A stretch of 64,000 nucleotides of DNA from Hydractinia symbiolongicarpus (Eukaryota; Cnidaria; Hydrozoa; Anthoathecata; Hydractiniidae), in assembly GCF_029227915.1 (NCBI RefSeq), contig NC_079886.1:14608501-14672500 (forward strand), in the 5' to 3' direction. The translations under genes were made by a program, and so were the position numbers. This document shows, piece after piece, positions 21,401 to 34,800 of this stretch. The notes beneath the pieces were generated by a model. That model saw nothing but the letters and a program-made list of their open reading frames with translations. It did not search any database and was not told the DNA's origin. Position 1 is the first letter of the stretch, and each line of letters opens with the position of its first letter.

Positions 21401-24400
21401 AGGACTTTGTGAAACAATGTTTAAAAAGAGACTCGCTAAATCATAAACAAAAAGCACCAAAATAGTACATCTCTTTCTACAGAGTTTTGGAACAAGAAAG
21501 AACATGGAAAGAATCCCTGTGTAACTTGGCAGATCATAAAGAAAGTACAGGAATACAAACCAGAAAGAAAAACATGTCCCTTGTGCCTAAACGAAAAGTT
21601 TGAAATTGCAACATACACAGGGTCGAACTTATTAAACAAACGAAGCGAAATCGTGGCCCAATGTCGTGACAAGAAAAAGTTTTCAATTTCGTCTTTTGAC
21701 AGTAAAGATTGACTTCATATTACACTCTATTGTATGTAACGAATTAGTTTGCTGAGGATTGTTGTGGCAGCATAAAACTTTGAGCACAAACAAATATTCA
21801 GTTGTTTTCTTTATACCTGAATATATTTTTCCTATACTGCAATGTATTGAGCACTGTGATTTCTTTATGAAAGAGAACTTGTAAAAAAACGTGTATATAT
21901 ATGCTGCTGTTATTTGTTTCTTTCAGGATTTTATTGATATTGTACTTTCGAAAACACAACGCAAAACACCAACAGTTGTTCACAAGTAAGAATTTTGTAT
22001 ATATATGCAGCTGTGGTTAAAACATATGTGGATACATATATTCCACATTTGTTACTGGGTGTTTCCATGTCAACAAATATTTAATGATGTGTGATACACA
22101 AATTTTAATTCTCTGTTTTTTAGGCATGATATTCTTTATAGTCATAAGCAATGGCACAACACTTTTCCCTATACAGTTTTCTGTTGTTGGCATTTGTCAC
22201 ACATTTTTACCAGCCTAAGACTTTGTTGCCATTAGCCGATTTTAGATTGCGGCGTTGTATAAAGATATGGGATAGCGTTTTTATTTTTATTCACCATGTG
22301 TTGTCTATCTATCTGATTGCAAAATTGATAATAAATATTGATAGCCTTTAAGACAATATATATTTTAAATAAAACAGGTAAAATAACATTTCGGCATGTT
22401 TTGACATGACGAAAACTCATTTCAAATAAACATTTTTAGAAAACAATCATAGTGTGCATACTAGATAAAAGCTGTCTAATGGAAACAACACAGACTGTAT
22501 TAAAACGACACCAGAAACTGTAGCCATTACACAAAAATATACTATTGCTTTTTGAGATGCGATGTTCCACTAAATCATCTAATGGAAAAGAACCTAATGT
22601 CAATTTTATTTTTATTTGGTGGTGTAAAATATTTGTTTTAATCTTACATCTTCAATATAAATACTAAAATAATAATTTTAGATATCTAAAATCAGCAGTA
22701 CCTTTCATTTGCTTACATGTATGACAAAACACAATGCAATATAATGAAATCTTTGTTTTAATTTATTTTTCAACTCTTCCTCTGTCTTAAGTAAGAAGCC
22801 ATATTCATTATAACATTTATAACATAAAGGACACATATATTTAAGATATCAAATATTTTATCGCGAAGCTTTTCATAAAGAGCTAAATCAACAGGCCATA
22901 TTCTTCTCTTGTGAGATTAATAAGAAACGCTTTTGTGATGAGAAGTATAATTAATTCCAAAATTCTCGGTAGATTCTTCCAATGGTCTTACACTTCATAT
23001 CTAAAGTAATAAGTTAATATATTGGTAAGTAATTTGTCTTTTTTTCAGGAAATACAAAATCAGCCGCATACGTGCTTTCTACTTACGGAAAATCAAGTAC
23101 ACACAACAGAATTACCACGACAAGCTTACTATTATTTTAACAGATTTTCCAAGAATGGAGGTGATGTTTTTTACAAAGTCCGAAAAGCAATTGCAGCTGT
23201 CATTTACAAACAATATTAATAATATATTGTATTTCTTTATGTTTTAGGATATCCATCCATTTTATGCTGATTTGATGAACGTACTGTATGATAAAGACCA
23301 TTATAAACTTGCCCTGGGCCAAGTTAATACTGCTAGACATTTAATTGACAAGTACGTACTGCCTTTATATTACCACTTAAACAGCAAGGAAAGTGAAAGA
23401 AACCATAAATAGTATAGACAGAAATACTCATATCAATAGTATTTCCTATCAACTTTCAGAAATATGGTTACCGGACCGAAAGTGAATATTTTAGAAAAAG
23501 TGCTAAATGATTCCAGACAAACGTAACAAAAAGCAAACTTTTAGAGAAAAAAAACACAAGAAAAGGACAGATTTAAATCAACCTATTGCTTCCATATAGG
23601 TCCGTTAGAGGTTAATTACTTAAATTATTGTAATCTCATTGGTTGATTTCGATCCTCTAATTAACTCCCCAACTAATAAATAGCCAAATATGATTGCGAT
23701 CAATGGCCCGTCAATGACAGCTGTAGCTGTCAGAACGTAGCCTAGAATAAACTCGCAATTTTACGACATGTTAATATCTATATTATTCAATATGTAGTAC
23801 CTGTTACGTTTTAGGTATTGTAAGAATGTTATGCCTAAAAAAATTCGTTTCAGTTAAATAAAACTGAAGTAACAAGTTTCATATGCCAGATGGAATCGGA
23901 ACCCAAAGTGTTTGATAACAGAAAGTATCGTACCTGTACCATGTCAGCCATAAACCTAGCTACTGAACATGTGATTTTTGCATACTTTTCTAGTAATTGT
24001 TTTTTTTAACGTTATTTTTACGATAGTCCAAAATACATTTAGCTCAACATAGATATGTTTCATTTGTAGTGTGAGCAAAGATTACACACGCTTGATGAAA
24101 TACGGAGACTCACTCTACAGATGTAAGCAACTAAAAAGAGCTGCTTTGGGAAGAATGTGTACCATTATGAAGAGGCAAAATCAAAGTTTACAATATTTGG
24201 AACAAGTGAGGCAACACTTGTCTCGCTTGCCTTCTATTGATCCTAATACACGAACTTTGCTACTTACTGGATTTCCTAATGTTGGAAAATCTAGTTTTAT
24301 GAATAAAGTTACCAGAGCCGATGTCGAAGTACAGCCATACGCTTTTACAACTAAATCATTATTTGTTGGACACATGGATTATCAGTACCTAAGATGGCAG

Positions 24401-27400
24401 GTAAGTAATAATAATGCATATTAAAAATCTATCTAGATCGAAAGTAAAAATAATTCTTATTATTCATATTTTTTCTGCACTTATTAATGCGCAGTTTCAT
24501 GCGCTCTTTCTGATTCTAAATAACTGGGGTTAAGATTTCGACTAAGGTACCAAGTGAAATTCTTGTCGTTAAAGCAATGGCTACCGTATTAGTTGTTGTG
24601 TTTCCTCGTAACGTTTTACAAAAAAAGACCTTTACATTTTTAGTACCTTCCCATTTACCTATTTTACTTTCGCAAAGTCTGTTCTCACCTAGAATTCGTT
24701 TGTTCTTTTCTAAAATTACGCATCCCAAATTACGCTATTCTTTTCATAGGTACATCTCTGTAAGAATTATCTGAGCCCTAAAACTAAGTACTGTAAATAA
24801 CGGCACTGTTAATGTTGTAAATATTAAGGAGAGTTCCTGTACAGTTGTAAGTAGTGTTGTAAGTAGTGAAATACTATAGTCTGCTTCAAAAATTTTGTGT
24901 TTTCAAAAAATTAAGTTTACATCTCGAATTCGTTCCTGCCAACATAACTGGCTGCATTATGACATAAAGAAAGATTGTATTTTGTTTTATTGCATTAAGA
25001 ATGTATTAATAAATAAGTTATTTTCAACAATTACCAAAATAATAATAAAAAATATTATCACCAAAACAGTAAATGCCGCAATATACTGATGTGTCAAAAG
25101 AAGCAATTATCTTTTTGCATACGATGGATCAATGAATACCTTTGTCCAGTGGAAGACTTTTTTGGCCACTACGAGTTAACAGATATTCATTAGAGAATTC
25201 AAGCTGCCAATCTAAAACCTAAGAGGTCAAACTTACGATGACGCTAGTAATATGATGGGAAAGAAAAGTGCAGTAGCGCAGCAAATTTTAAACGAACAGC
25301 CAAAGGCGCTAATAACTTATTGTCATCATGCATATAAGCAATGCCGAATTCTTAGCATGGAAATCGGCATTAAAATCTGTGGTGTATCATCCATCTGAAG
25401 CATGTGAGAGTTTTCGGAGTGGATGATTTACTGAGGGTCATTGTACTCAGATTTTGGCATATTTTTTGTAATTGTTAGGGTTGTTTATGAAAAAGAAAGA
25501 AATATTTAATCATTTCATTGATTGATAACTTTCTAAAATCAGTGTTTAGTGAGTGCGGTTTCAGCCAATCTAAAGCATCTAAATTTAAAAGAAAAAATTA
25601 TATTGCTTCAGACCGAACCCATTTGTCACTAAAATATGGCCCCTCAACTTTTACGTACATGTTGATGGTCCTGGTCTAGAGACACCCACAGTGTTGTTTA
25701 CTGCAGACATAATTTTTTGAATCTAGAAACATAAATATGATCCTGAAATTCACCAAAAACAATAAATTTGAAAAAAATACTTTTCAGCATAGTGTGTGCA
25801 TAAATGTTTTGATTCGACATGTAATATTATTTGATCATAGCGCGCTTGGGATTTGCAACTTGTTGTAATAATCATAATTTTCAAACCCAAAACATAATTC
25901 AGTCCATCCTTGTAGTAGGTTGATGAAATTTACTTTTCAGGTTGTTGACACACCAGGAATTCTTGATCATTCGTTAGAAGAAAGAAATACAATTGAAATG
26001 CAGGTTAGTCTGATTCATTCATGCATAATATAACTTGCAGTCAAGTGATAAGTAAACACTTTAAGAACTAGAATTTAAAAAAACATTACTAAGCATTTCG
26101 CAAGTTGAAAGCAAAATAAATATTAGCAGACTTCGTCCTCAGCTCTCCTTATTTCTGATAACGAAAGTCAGTTGCTAACATTTTACATTGGGCAATACAT
26201 TTGGGTATATACATTCCACCAGAATCTGAAATGTGGCAGCGTGAGTTTCACTAGTTCAACCGGAAAGATAATGAAAATCAGATCATAAAACATTATTATG
26301 GAAATTTTTGTCACATTTCTTAATAAAACAACTTGCTTACCTTCCGTAAGCTGTTTTATTGTAGCACGGATATTACATTTCTTTTCACTAAGAAGGAAGA
26401 TTTAAAAAAACTCCCAACTTGCATAATGAGAGAAATCTTTTAATAACACTTTCAATTTTTAACACTCCAGCTTTAGGTCAGATGGTTATCTAGGTACAAA
26501 GCCATGCCATGGATCAGGGCTTTAATTTTTTTGTCTCCGCATGGACAAACCAAAGTTTAAACCAAAATTGAAAATTAGTACTTCTAAATTGCCGAAAAAT
26601 GCATTGAAATTCAATAAAGTGAGTACAATAGATTGATGTTAAGGGGCAGAGGAAACATTGTTATTTTATAAGTTTAAATCTGGAAATCCCTTTTTTTAAA
26701 AAAAATCAGTCCATGTGTGTTTGACAGTATATTATCATAACGCAGAAATTATTAGATTGATGATTGTCTTTCTGGATATATTAAAAAAAATACAATTGCT
26801 AATTATACATTATAATCGTAGTAGCCATAAATTTATTTACAATACTATTTCCAAAAAACAGGTTTTAGAGGTGAGCTACAAAAAAAAAAAAAATTAACAG
26901 ATAATTAGGACATAATTCAAATTTTAGACACAACAGGTACACACGAAACTTAGTTTCAATGTAACCCCTTTAATTTATACAGGCATAAAATAAGACAAAG
27001 TGTCAAGAAGTAATCAAGGAATGGCCATATGTTAATGCTGTGAAAGGGATCTCTTAACAAAATTAAGAGATAATAAAGATATATTGCATATCAATGCTTT
27101 TTGTAACTTATTTGTTCTGTTATGAAGTCCTTTAAAACCCCATGTGCTTATTTATTGGATTCTTGTAGCCATCATCTTCAGAGACAATCTTACAAATTTA
27201 GATGGTTTTTACATGTAGAATTTTATGCTTTCCATATAATAAAAGATGCATACTTCTTGATATTTCCACAATACCTCTTGCTTTTTAAAGGTACTGTCCG
27301 ATTAAAAAACAATATCTTTTCTTTTGTTTTATTAAGTATCAAAAATAACAGAGATTGCACTCTTAAACAACAAAGATTTATCCAATACTTAGCACCATCG

Positions 27401-28799
27401 TTTGTTTGTTTTGATCTTGCTGCACTCGCCTACCATCTTCACGAACTTTCGATCGCGGCAAAAGGACTGGGTCAATTCATTATTCAGCATATTTTTGCTT
27501 GTGACGTAGTTACCTGGCTTCTTATTAGGCGAACCCCCACCCCCCTGACTTGCGCATCGAACGACTAAATGTTTATTTATAATTTTTTTCCTTTGTTTTA
27601 AAAAGTTCTTCATGAAGATAGAAATGAATGAAAATAATTCGCAGATCAGGAATATTTGAGTAGGTGTGCCATGATTCGCACGTGCAAAGAATGTTCACCT
27701 GCGATACGGGCTCCGAGGTTATTTTTATTGCGCATTCATTTTGCGGTAGAAAAGTGGGGGGCGTTTTAAATCGTGAACCCCAAACACGATGATCGAGCGT
27801 CTACTGGTATAGCGAGTCTCTCAATCTTAACTTCCTTTTCTACATGTCCGATATAGTATGCATGACTATACTGTCATTTTTATATTTATTGTTTATTTTT
27901 CAGGTCATCACAAGCAAATAGGCAAAAATATGCTTTGTTTTTAAATTAAAAAAAACTTTATCCACGTGGCTTAATAAAACTTAAAAATTCATTTAGAAAG
28001 TTCAGCTATACTTTAACAAAATTTTTACAGAAAAAAAAATATACCGCCCGTGGGTTTCGTTTTTACAGGAATATAGAAAATATCCATTAAATTCGAACCT
28101 GCTATGGTTTCCAATTATTTTGTCAAATGAAGAAATTATCTACAATTAAATCCATGATAAAATGTCTATTCCGCCTGTAAGTGCAGTTTTGCGGACTTGC
28201 TTCATCCGTGCTCCGTCGGCGTTCACCTCCGCATTAGTTAAGAACCGCATGGCTGGATTTCTTGTGTAAGACCTGGTTACCAACGACGAAGGGGCCAGGC
28301 AAAAGAGATTTTTGTCTACGTAGTTCTTTTAACTAAGTCAGGCGTCGGTGAATTAGCTAGGATGGTCAGGTTGGCTATGAATAGGCTTGCTCGTGGATTA
28401 AAAGGACCAGGACTATTCAATAACTTCTGAGATCTAAAAGTGTCCGACCAGGATGGGAATCTATCGGACGTTTTGTCTGACGAGTCTCCAAAAATTATTT
28501 CGAGGGCTGCCATCGCACGCTACAAAATGGATTTTATAGGTTGACTTTGAAAACTCAATATTTATTTTTCAGGCGTGCGATTAATCACACGCCTGAAACG
28601 ATTTAGGCGTGTGTCAAGGCGTGCGCGTGCGATCGCACGCTTTTCCTGAAAAAGACTGGATTCTATTAAATATTTTCAATTACATGGAATAAATTTTCTA
28701 CTCCTTCATGAGTAATTCTTAGATGCGAGTGTGATTGAGTAATATTGTAATAGAAAAATCCACGGGTTCGCCCGTCGCAGCTAAGCTACCATTTTGCGT

Positions 28800-28831
<32 letters not shown>

Positions 28832-31800
28832 TATACGGGTTTTATAATATAGACTAGTCGTTAGCCCATGAAAAAATCCACTGGTTCGTCCGTCCTTGTT
28901 ATACCGCATGTTGCGTGCGTCTTCCTACTTGCGCAGCTAAGCTACCATTTTGCGTGACAGACAGACGGACAGACGTATACAAGTATTATAATATAGAAGC
29001 AGGGAAACCCGGCGTCGAACCGCCGGGTTAAGCCACTGTTGTTGAACGCCTTGAGGAGCGCTTAATAAGAACCGCACACTGTGCAACCCTGTGAGGTGGA
29101 GCGCTTAAATACGGTTATGCAGTATGTTCTAAATCAAGTGGAGCGCATACACCATTGTAGTGTTGCGACTGTAACATACTTTTCAAAAAATAACTTTCCA
29201 GCAACAAAAGCTGAAGTTTACAAACCGTTGTTACTCCGTCATAACCAAAAAAATCAGGCAATATTATTTTATTTTGCGGAATAATCTTCCGTGAAAGTTC
29301 AAAACTTAATCATAATACCGGCCCGAGAACGCATAATACCCTATCCAGCTAAAAAAACTCCATAATTGGAGCGCTTTAGTACAGGTATGCAGAATATATA
29401 TTGAAAATATAACTCTACTGCAACTTTAGCCAAATGAAAACACAATTCACAACCATTTGTTACCCCCTCATAGGAAAAACAATTGGTCAATTTTATTTTG
29501 CGAAATAAGTTTCAGTAAAGGTTAACAAATTAATTGTGACACTGGACCGAGCGCTTAGTACAGGTAAACCATGCGGCACATGCGTTTAGGCTTAAGACCC
29601 TATTCAAAAAAACCATCGCAGCTTTGGTTTACAAAACATAGGATATATACACTCTGTTGAAACACCTGTGTCGCACATGAGTATAGGCGTAACACCATTT
29701 TTTAAAATAATTTATTGCGACTTCGACGTTTAAAAAAAATCAGGAAACCGCCTGTCGTTATCAAGTTGAATTAAAAATATATATACTCAGCAATTTTATT
29801 TTTCAGCATAAGCTTTCATAGCAGTAATAAAATTGGTAGCGGCCTAACTGCATTTAGCATAAGAATTAAGAATTGCAGCCAAACTGCTTATAGCTACTTT
29901 CACTTTAAGGAGCTAGCTAGGTAGACCCAACTTCAACATAAAGATAAATAACAGTATACAAAACTGAAAAAAACTTTAAAAGAATAGGAATAAAAATAAA
30001 GACAGCAATAGCTAGCTGCCTCAAAATCTACGTTTTTATAACACTTAAAATTGTTTTGTTTAAGATTTATACATGGCTAGAAAGCATCATGTTATACTCA
30101 ACATGTGAAAACACACAGAAACTAAATAATCCTATAGGATACAAAGTACTCAGAAGAAAAAAGGATCAAAAGGAGACATACAAGTTTCAAACCATCACTT
30201 ACAAACCAAAATGACCTTTGTAGGGGTAGCATGTTTCCTCCGTCGGCATGTTGAGGCCGCAAAGCATTTGTCATTAGTGAAAATCCAGCCCAGTGATTGG
30301 TCTATTGCGCGTGAGCGGTCCAAGGCCGGTAAAAATAACGGGGTCTGCTGGGATGCAAAATAAAGCTGCAAGGCCGCTGGTATTTAGGACGACGCTACTT
30401 AGGACGCCATGTTCCGCGCAGAGACAAACAGACGGAATACGGCTATTATTATAGAGACTAGTCGTTAGCCCCCGGAAAATCCGCGGGTTCGCCCGTCCTT
30501 CTTATACCGCATTGCGTGCGTCTCGCTACTTGCGCAGCTAAGCTACCATTTTGCGTGACAGGACGTTTATATTTACCCGTCGCAACAAAGTGGATAAAAA
30601 TATATCGCATTTGATATTTGTGCGCATTTTAAAAATTTCGTGTTTCCGTTACAGGACGCGGCTTTCGTGGACACAGACAAAATACAGCTATTATTAAAGA
30701 GATTTTTCAGATAAAAAATGTAATACGGAACATGAAGAATTCCGAGCGGTGGTTTTATTGAAGAGTACACTGTGGACATCTTTGGTGGCACTCCATGACA
30801 GAGAGATTTCGAACGACCACCTAGTTACCAGCCCCTACTCACCTCCTTACAAGCCCCCACTCACCTTAACATCCTTTTCTTTCCTCAGTTCAGATATTTC
30901 TCTGACTTTTGGTTTTTCCTTATACGGAAGATTTTTTTTTTGGATCCTTGGGCAGCGAAAAAAAATTTTTGTCCTGTTTTTTTCGACTGTTGTTAGTGCA
31001 ATTCACAACAGCGCACCACGACATTATTCTGCCTCTCAACCTTACTGAATGTGCGATCTGAGTCTAGTCTCTCTGTGGCGGAACATCTAGTAAAGAGGAA
31101 ACTAATTTTTAATTATTGATTGGTTGGCTTTAGAGTAGCTGGAAACAACTATGCAACCCTAAGGCTAAAGTCATATTGAACTTTAAGTTTTATTAGCAAA
31201 TGCTTCGTGCTCAGGTTCGTACAGAATTAGCACAGCGTGTGTTTACCTTAAGCATAATTATTTAATTCTTTTATAGAAATTAGTTACAAAAAAGAATTTT
31301 TGTCAAAATTTTAGTTGATTTTTAATCGGACAGTACCTTTAATGGTACAGACATAACTAATCTATATTAACGGTCCATTATTGTATCTATGACAAAAAAA
31401 AACATATAGTATATACATTTCATGACCGCGATGGAAGAATATAAAATTTCGCTAAATACTTTTGCACATGTAATGTTATTATTCTCCTTATTCTTACAAA
31501 GGAACTGGAGAATGAATTTATTTATAAAAAATGTGAAATGTACAAACAAACTATACCCCAAATGCAACGCATGGAGTTTATCAAGCCTTAAGAGAGTTGT
31601 ATTAAGAAAATGTTCTGAAACAAGTCCAAGGTAGCGCTAGCTAGCTAAGGCTGAAACGTTTTGAGACTTCAATAGCCAGCGACTTGACAAAAAAATATGA
31701 CCATAAAATTACTGTGAATGATAAAAAAACAAAACTTAAATCAACAGTAGCAAGTTTACTACCTTGCAGCTTCTTTTTAAACAATGATCTACCGTCTTTT

Positions 31801-34800
31801 AGTATAAATTGCATCGCAAAAACTCATTCGCATGTTCCAAGATTTATGTTCGAAATTTTGTATGTCTTAGGCGATCACAGCTCTCGCTCATCTTCGTGCT
31901 GCCATACTATATGTAATGGATATCAGCGAACAGTGCAATAAATCGTTGGAAGAACAAATTGCACTATTTAATAGCATAAAACCGTTATTTACCAACAAGC
32001 CCATACTTATTTGTTTGAACAAAATTGATGTACTCACGATAGACGACCTATCTGAAGAGAAGAAAGAATTATTCAAACCCTTGGAAGAGGAAGGTTTGTA
32101 ATAAGTATTTGATGTTTTTCATGTCCTGGTACTTAATTAATATTTTTAAACTTTCGGATTATATACACATCCCAGTACAAGCTTGTACAAGTCGTATCAC
32201 GGCTTATCAGCTAGGCTAGTGTGGGGTTTGAAACCTATACTTGCGGATTAGAAATTTCGCGATTGATGGGTAATAACACTACAATATGTAAGTTACGATG
32301 AGAGAATGCAGACCTAATATCGTAAACGTATATCTCACATGTTGCATAAACTCTCATTTCCAGTAGAAATTATTATTCCGCCATTCCAAAATGGTCACAC
32401 TTTTTTAAATCTTGTTTGACGGTATGTTGAGGTGAGGTAACTTTGTTATCGATTAATGGAAACACACCTATGTGATCGCTAACCATAACCATGGGCGTGT
32501 CGACGTTACACCGATATATGTAGTGTTGTAGATATGACACTTGTGTTCATATATAATACCAGTGATCAGCTCTTCCTGGATTTGATCTTGGTATTTAAGG
32601 AAATAAAGTGAGCAAATGTGCCCTAAAAACTTGCCTTGTTTAGCAGGATTAATGGTATGAGCTGTTTTTAGGGATTTATGAATGTTACAGATCAAATCTA
32701 ACATGTAGAAGCGGCCCCTGGTTTTATTTTTAAAGAGGTTTATCATCAAAGAAAGCCCTGTGAAAATATGAATAAAAATCAGATAATTTTTTAATACTCG
32801 CTGCATTTTTTAGATTTCGTTAAGTTATTCAATTACATTCTTTGTAATAATTTTTAGCAATTTAAATAATAATGAAAAACCCCTGCAGGCTAAAAGATTT
32901 CAGATTTTTTTTCCCGTGTAATTTTTTAATAATAGAAAAGAAAAAGTGACCGAAAATGTTGTTAGCAACCAGCAAGAAAGTTCTGTTGACAGTACTGCAG
33001 ACCCAGCAAGTTCTGTTGAAACTGCAGAAAGGATTGCAGAAAATGCTGCTGGTGCAGATGTTGAAAGGAACATTTTTGACATGTTTTAACTGACTGTGAC
33101 ATTGTATAAATATGTTTCTTAAAAATAGACAAAAGTTTAGAACATAACAACGTGTTACTGTTAGTGGGCAAAGCAAGGGTCATAAGTTTAAGATGCCCAA
33201 AGCGGTAAAAAAACGCAAGCCGGTCAGACTTTAGAATCAGATGCTTGTAAAAAATTAACCTGTGAATATTATTACTTTAAAACAATGCTGCACTACACTT
33301 AAATTCATAAGAAAGAAATGAAGACGTTTTGGCATATCATTTTATTAAATATGATTGCGTGTGGTGTAGCGATTTTTTGGAAATGTTTTATTATACCTGC
33401 ACTATGAATAAAATCGTTATGAAGTTTAAGATATCTAAGATTTGACCATAAAGTTGGATCCTACAAGTTTAAAAACAAAAAAAGCAATGGAAGTAGACGA
33501 AAGGAGAAAAAGGTTATGACTACATTCATCGGTTTAGAATTAACAAAACAGACTAAATCCAAAATGCAATTCCGTGGTATTTATATTTAGACTAGCCGAG
33601 GACCCGGAGTCAAAACGCCTGGTTAAGCCACACGCATTGAATGCCTGGAAGACCGATTAATAAGAACTGTAAAATGTGCCACACATTAAATGGAATATTT
33701 AGTATAGTATGTCATAAATCAAGTGAGGCGCAGAACATTATGGTGTTGCCAATGTAATATAATTTTAAAAAAGTAGGTGCACAACATTATGGTATTCCGG
33801 TGTAATATATTTTTCAAAAAATAACTTTCCACAACTTTAGCTTTAAAAAAACACAATTTACAACTCGTTGCTACCCTGTCATAGAGCAAAAACAGTCTGC
33901 CAACCTTTATTATTTTTCAGATAACCTTCCTGCTAAAAGTTCAAAAATAAATATCACTGCGGACTGAGTGATTAGTACAGGCAAACAATGTCGCATAGGT
34001 ATAATACCATTTTTTAAAAAAAACTTTGTAACTTCCGTAAACAGAAAAACAGGAAACAGCCATCAATAACATTGGACTGAGCGCTTAGTACAGGTAAACT
34101 GTGTCGTCGATGCGTTTAGGCGTAATACCCTTTTCAAAAAAACTTTGATGTAACTTTAGTTACATAATAACACAAGAAACACACTGTTAACACTTCGCTA
34201 ATACAGGTAAACCGTGTTGCATATCCATATAGGGGTCAAACCCCTCAAAAAACCTATCACAGCCTCAATTTAAACAAAACAACAGGAAATAATCTGTTTC
34301 TAACAATGGACTGTGCGCGTAGTACAAGTAAACGGTATTGCACATGTGTTTAGACGCAATGCCCTTATCCAAATAAAAAATTTATTGCAACTTCGCCCTC
34401 TAGCTAAAAAAATCCTCCAGAAATTTTATTTTGTTAAGTAAGTTTTTATAACAGTAATAAAAGTTGTTGTTACCTAAACTGCATTTAGTATAAGAAATAT
34501 TGATTAAAATTTTTGTTGTAGCTAGTTAGCAAACCAAACTGCATTTGGCTACTTTTACTTTTCACCCAGGTAGCTAAAGAGCTAGCTAGCCACACAACCC
34601 CAACATAAAAATAAATAATAACGTACCAAACTTTAAAAAAATAAGAATAACTAAGGCTATGTACAGCTTAAGCAGGATGCGGCCTTAAAATCTACGTTTG
34701 TAGCTAGCTAAAATCTTAAAAGTAATTTGTTTCACATTTACACATGGCTAGAAAACGTGATGATATTTTCATCTTAATATGTAAAAACATAGACACAATA

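Larger units (their letters stand above)
27289..31338. mobile_element. TTAA-flanked element with 20-bp perfect terminal repeats, 4,050 bp
   Basis: AGGTACTGTCCGATTAAAAA at 27289-27308 is matched by its exact complement ending at 31338, and TTAA lies outside both ends (27285-27288, 31339-31342). Ends starting AGG with TTAA duplications suggest Kolobok over piggyBac. No transposase is recognisable. Other repeats are nested inside (28,735-30,560), which explains much of the length. It fills most of NOG1 intron 6. Confidence 0.65.

Noticed and set aside
27122-27568. 148-codon open frame at the left end of the TTAA element
   Set aside because: It spans the transposon terminus and flanking intron, with no conserved motif and unlikely composition.
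28996-29040. tRNA gene suggested by a GTCGAAC-type loop in a GC-rich hairpin
   Set aside because: Only one stem-loop is present; there is no acceptor stem, anticodon arm or second copy of the required signals, and it belongs to a dispersed repeat.
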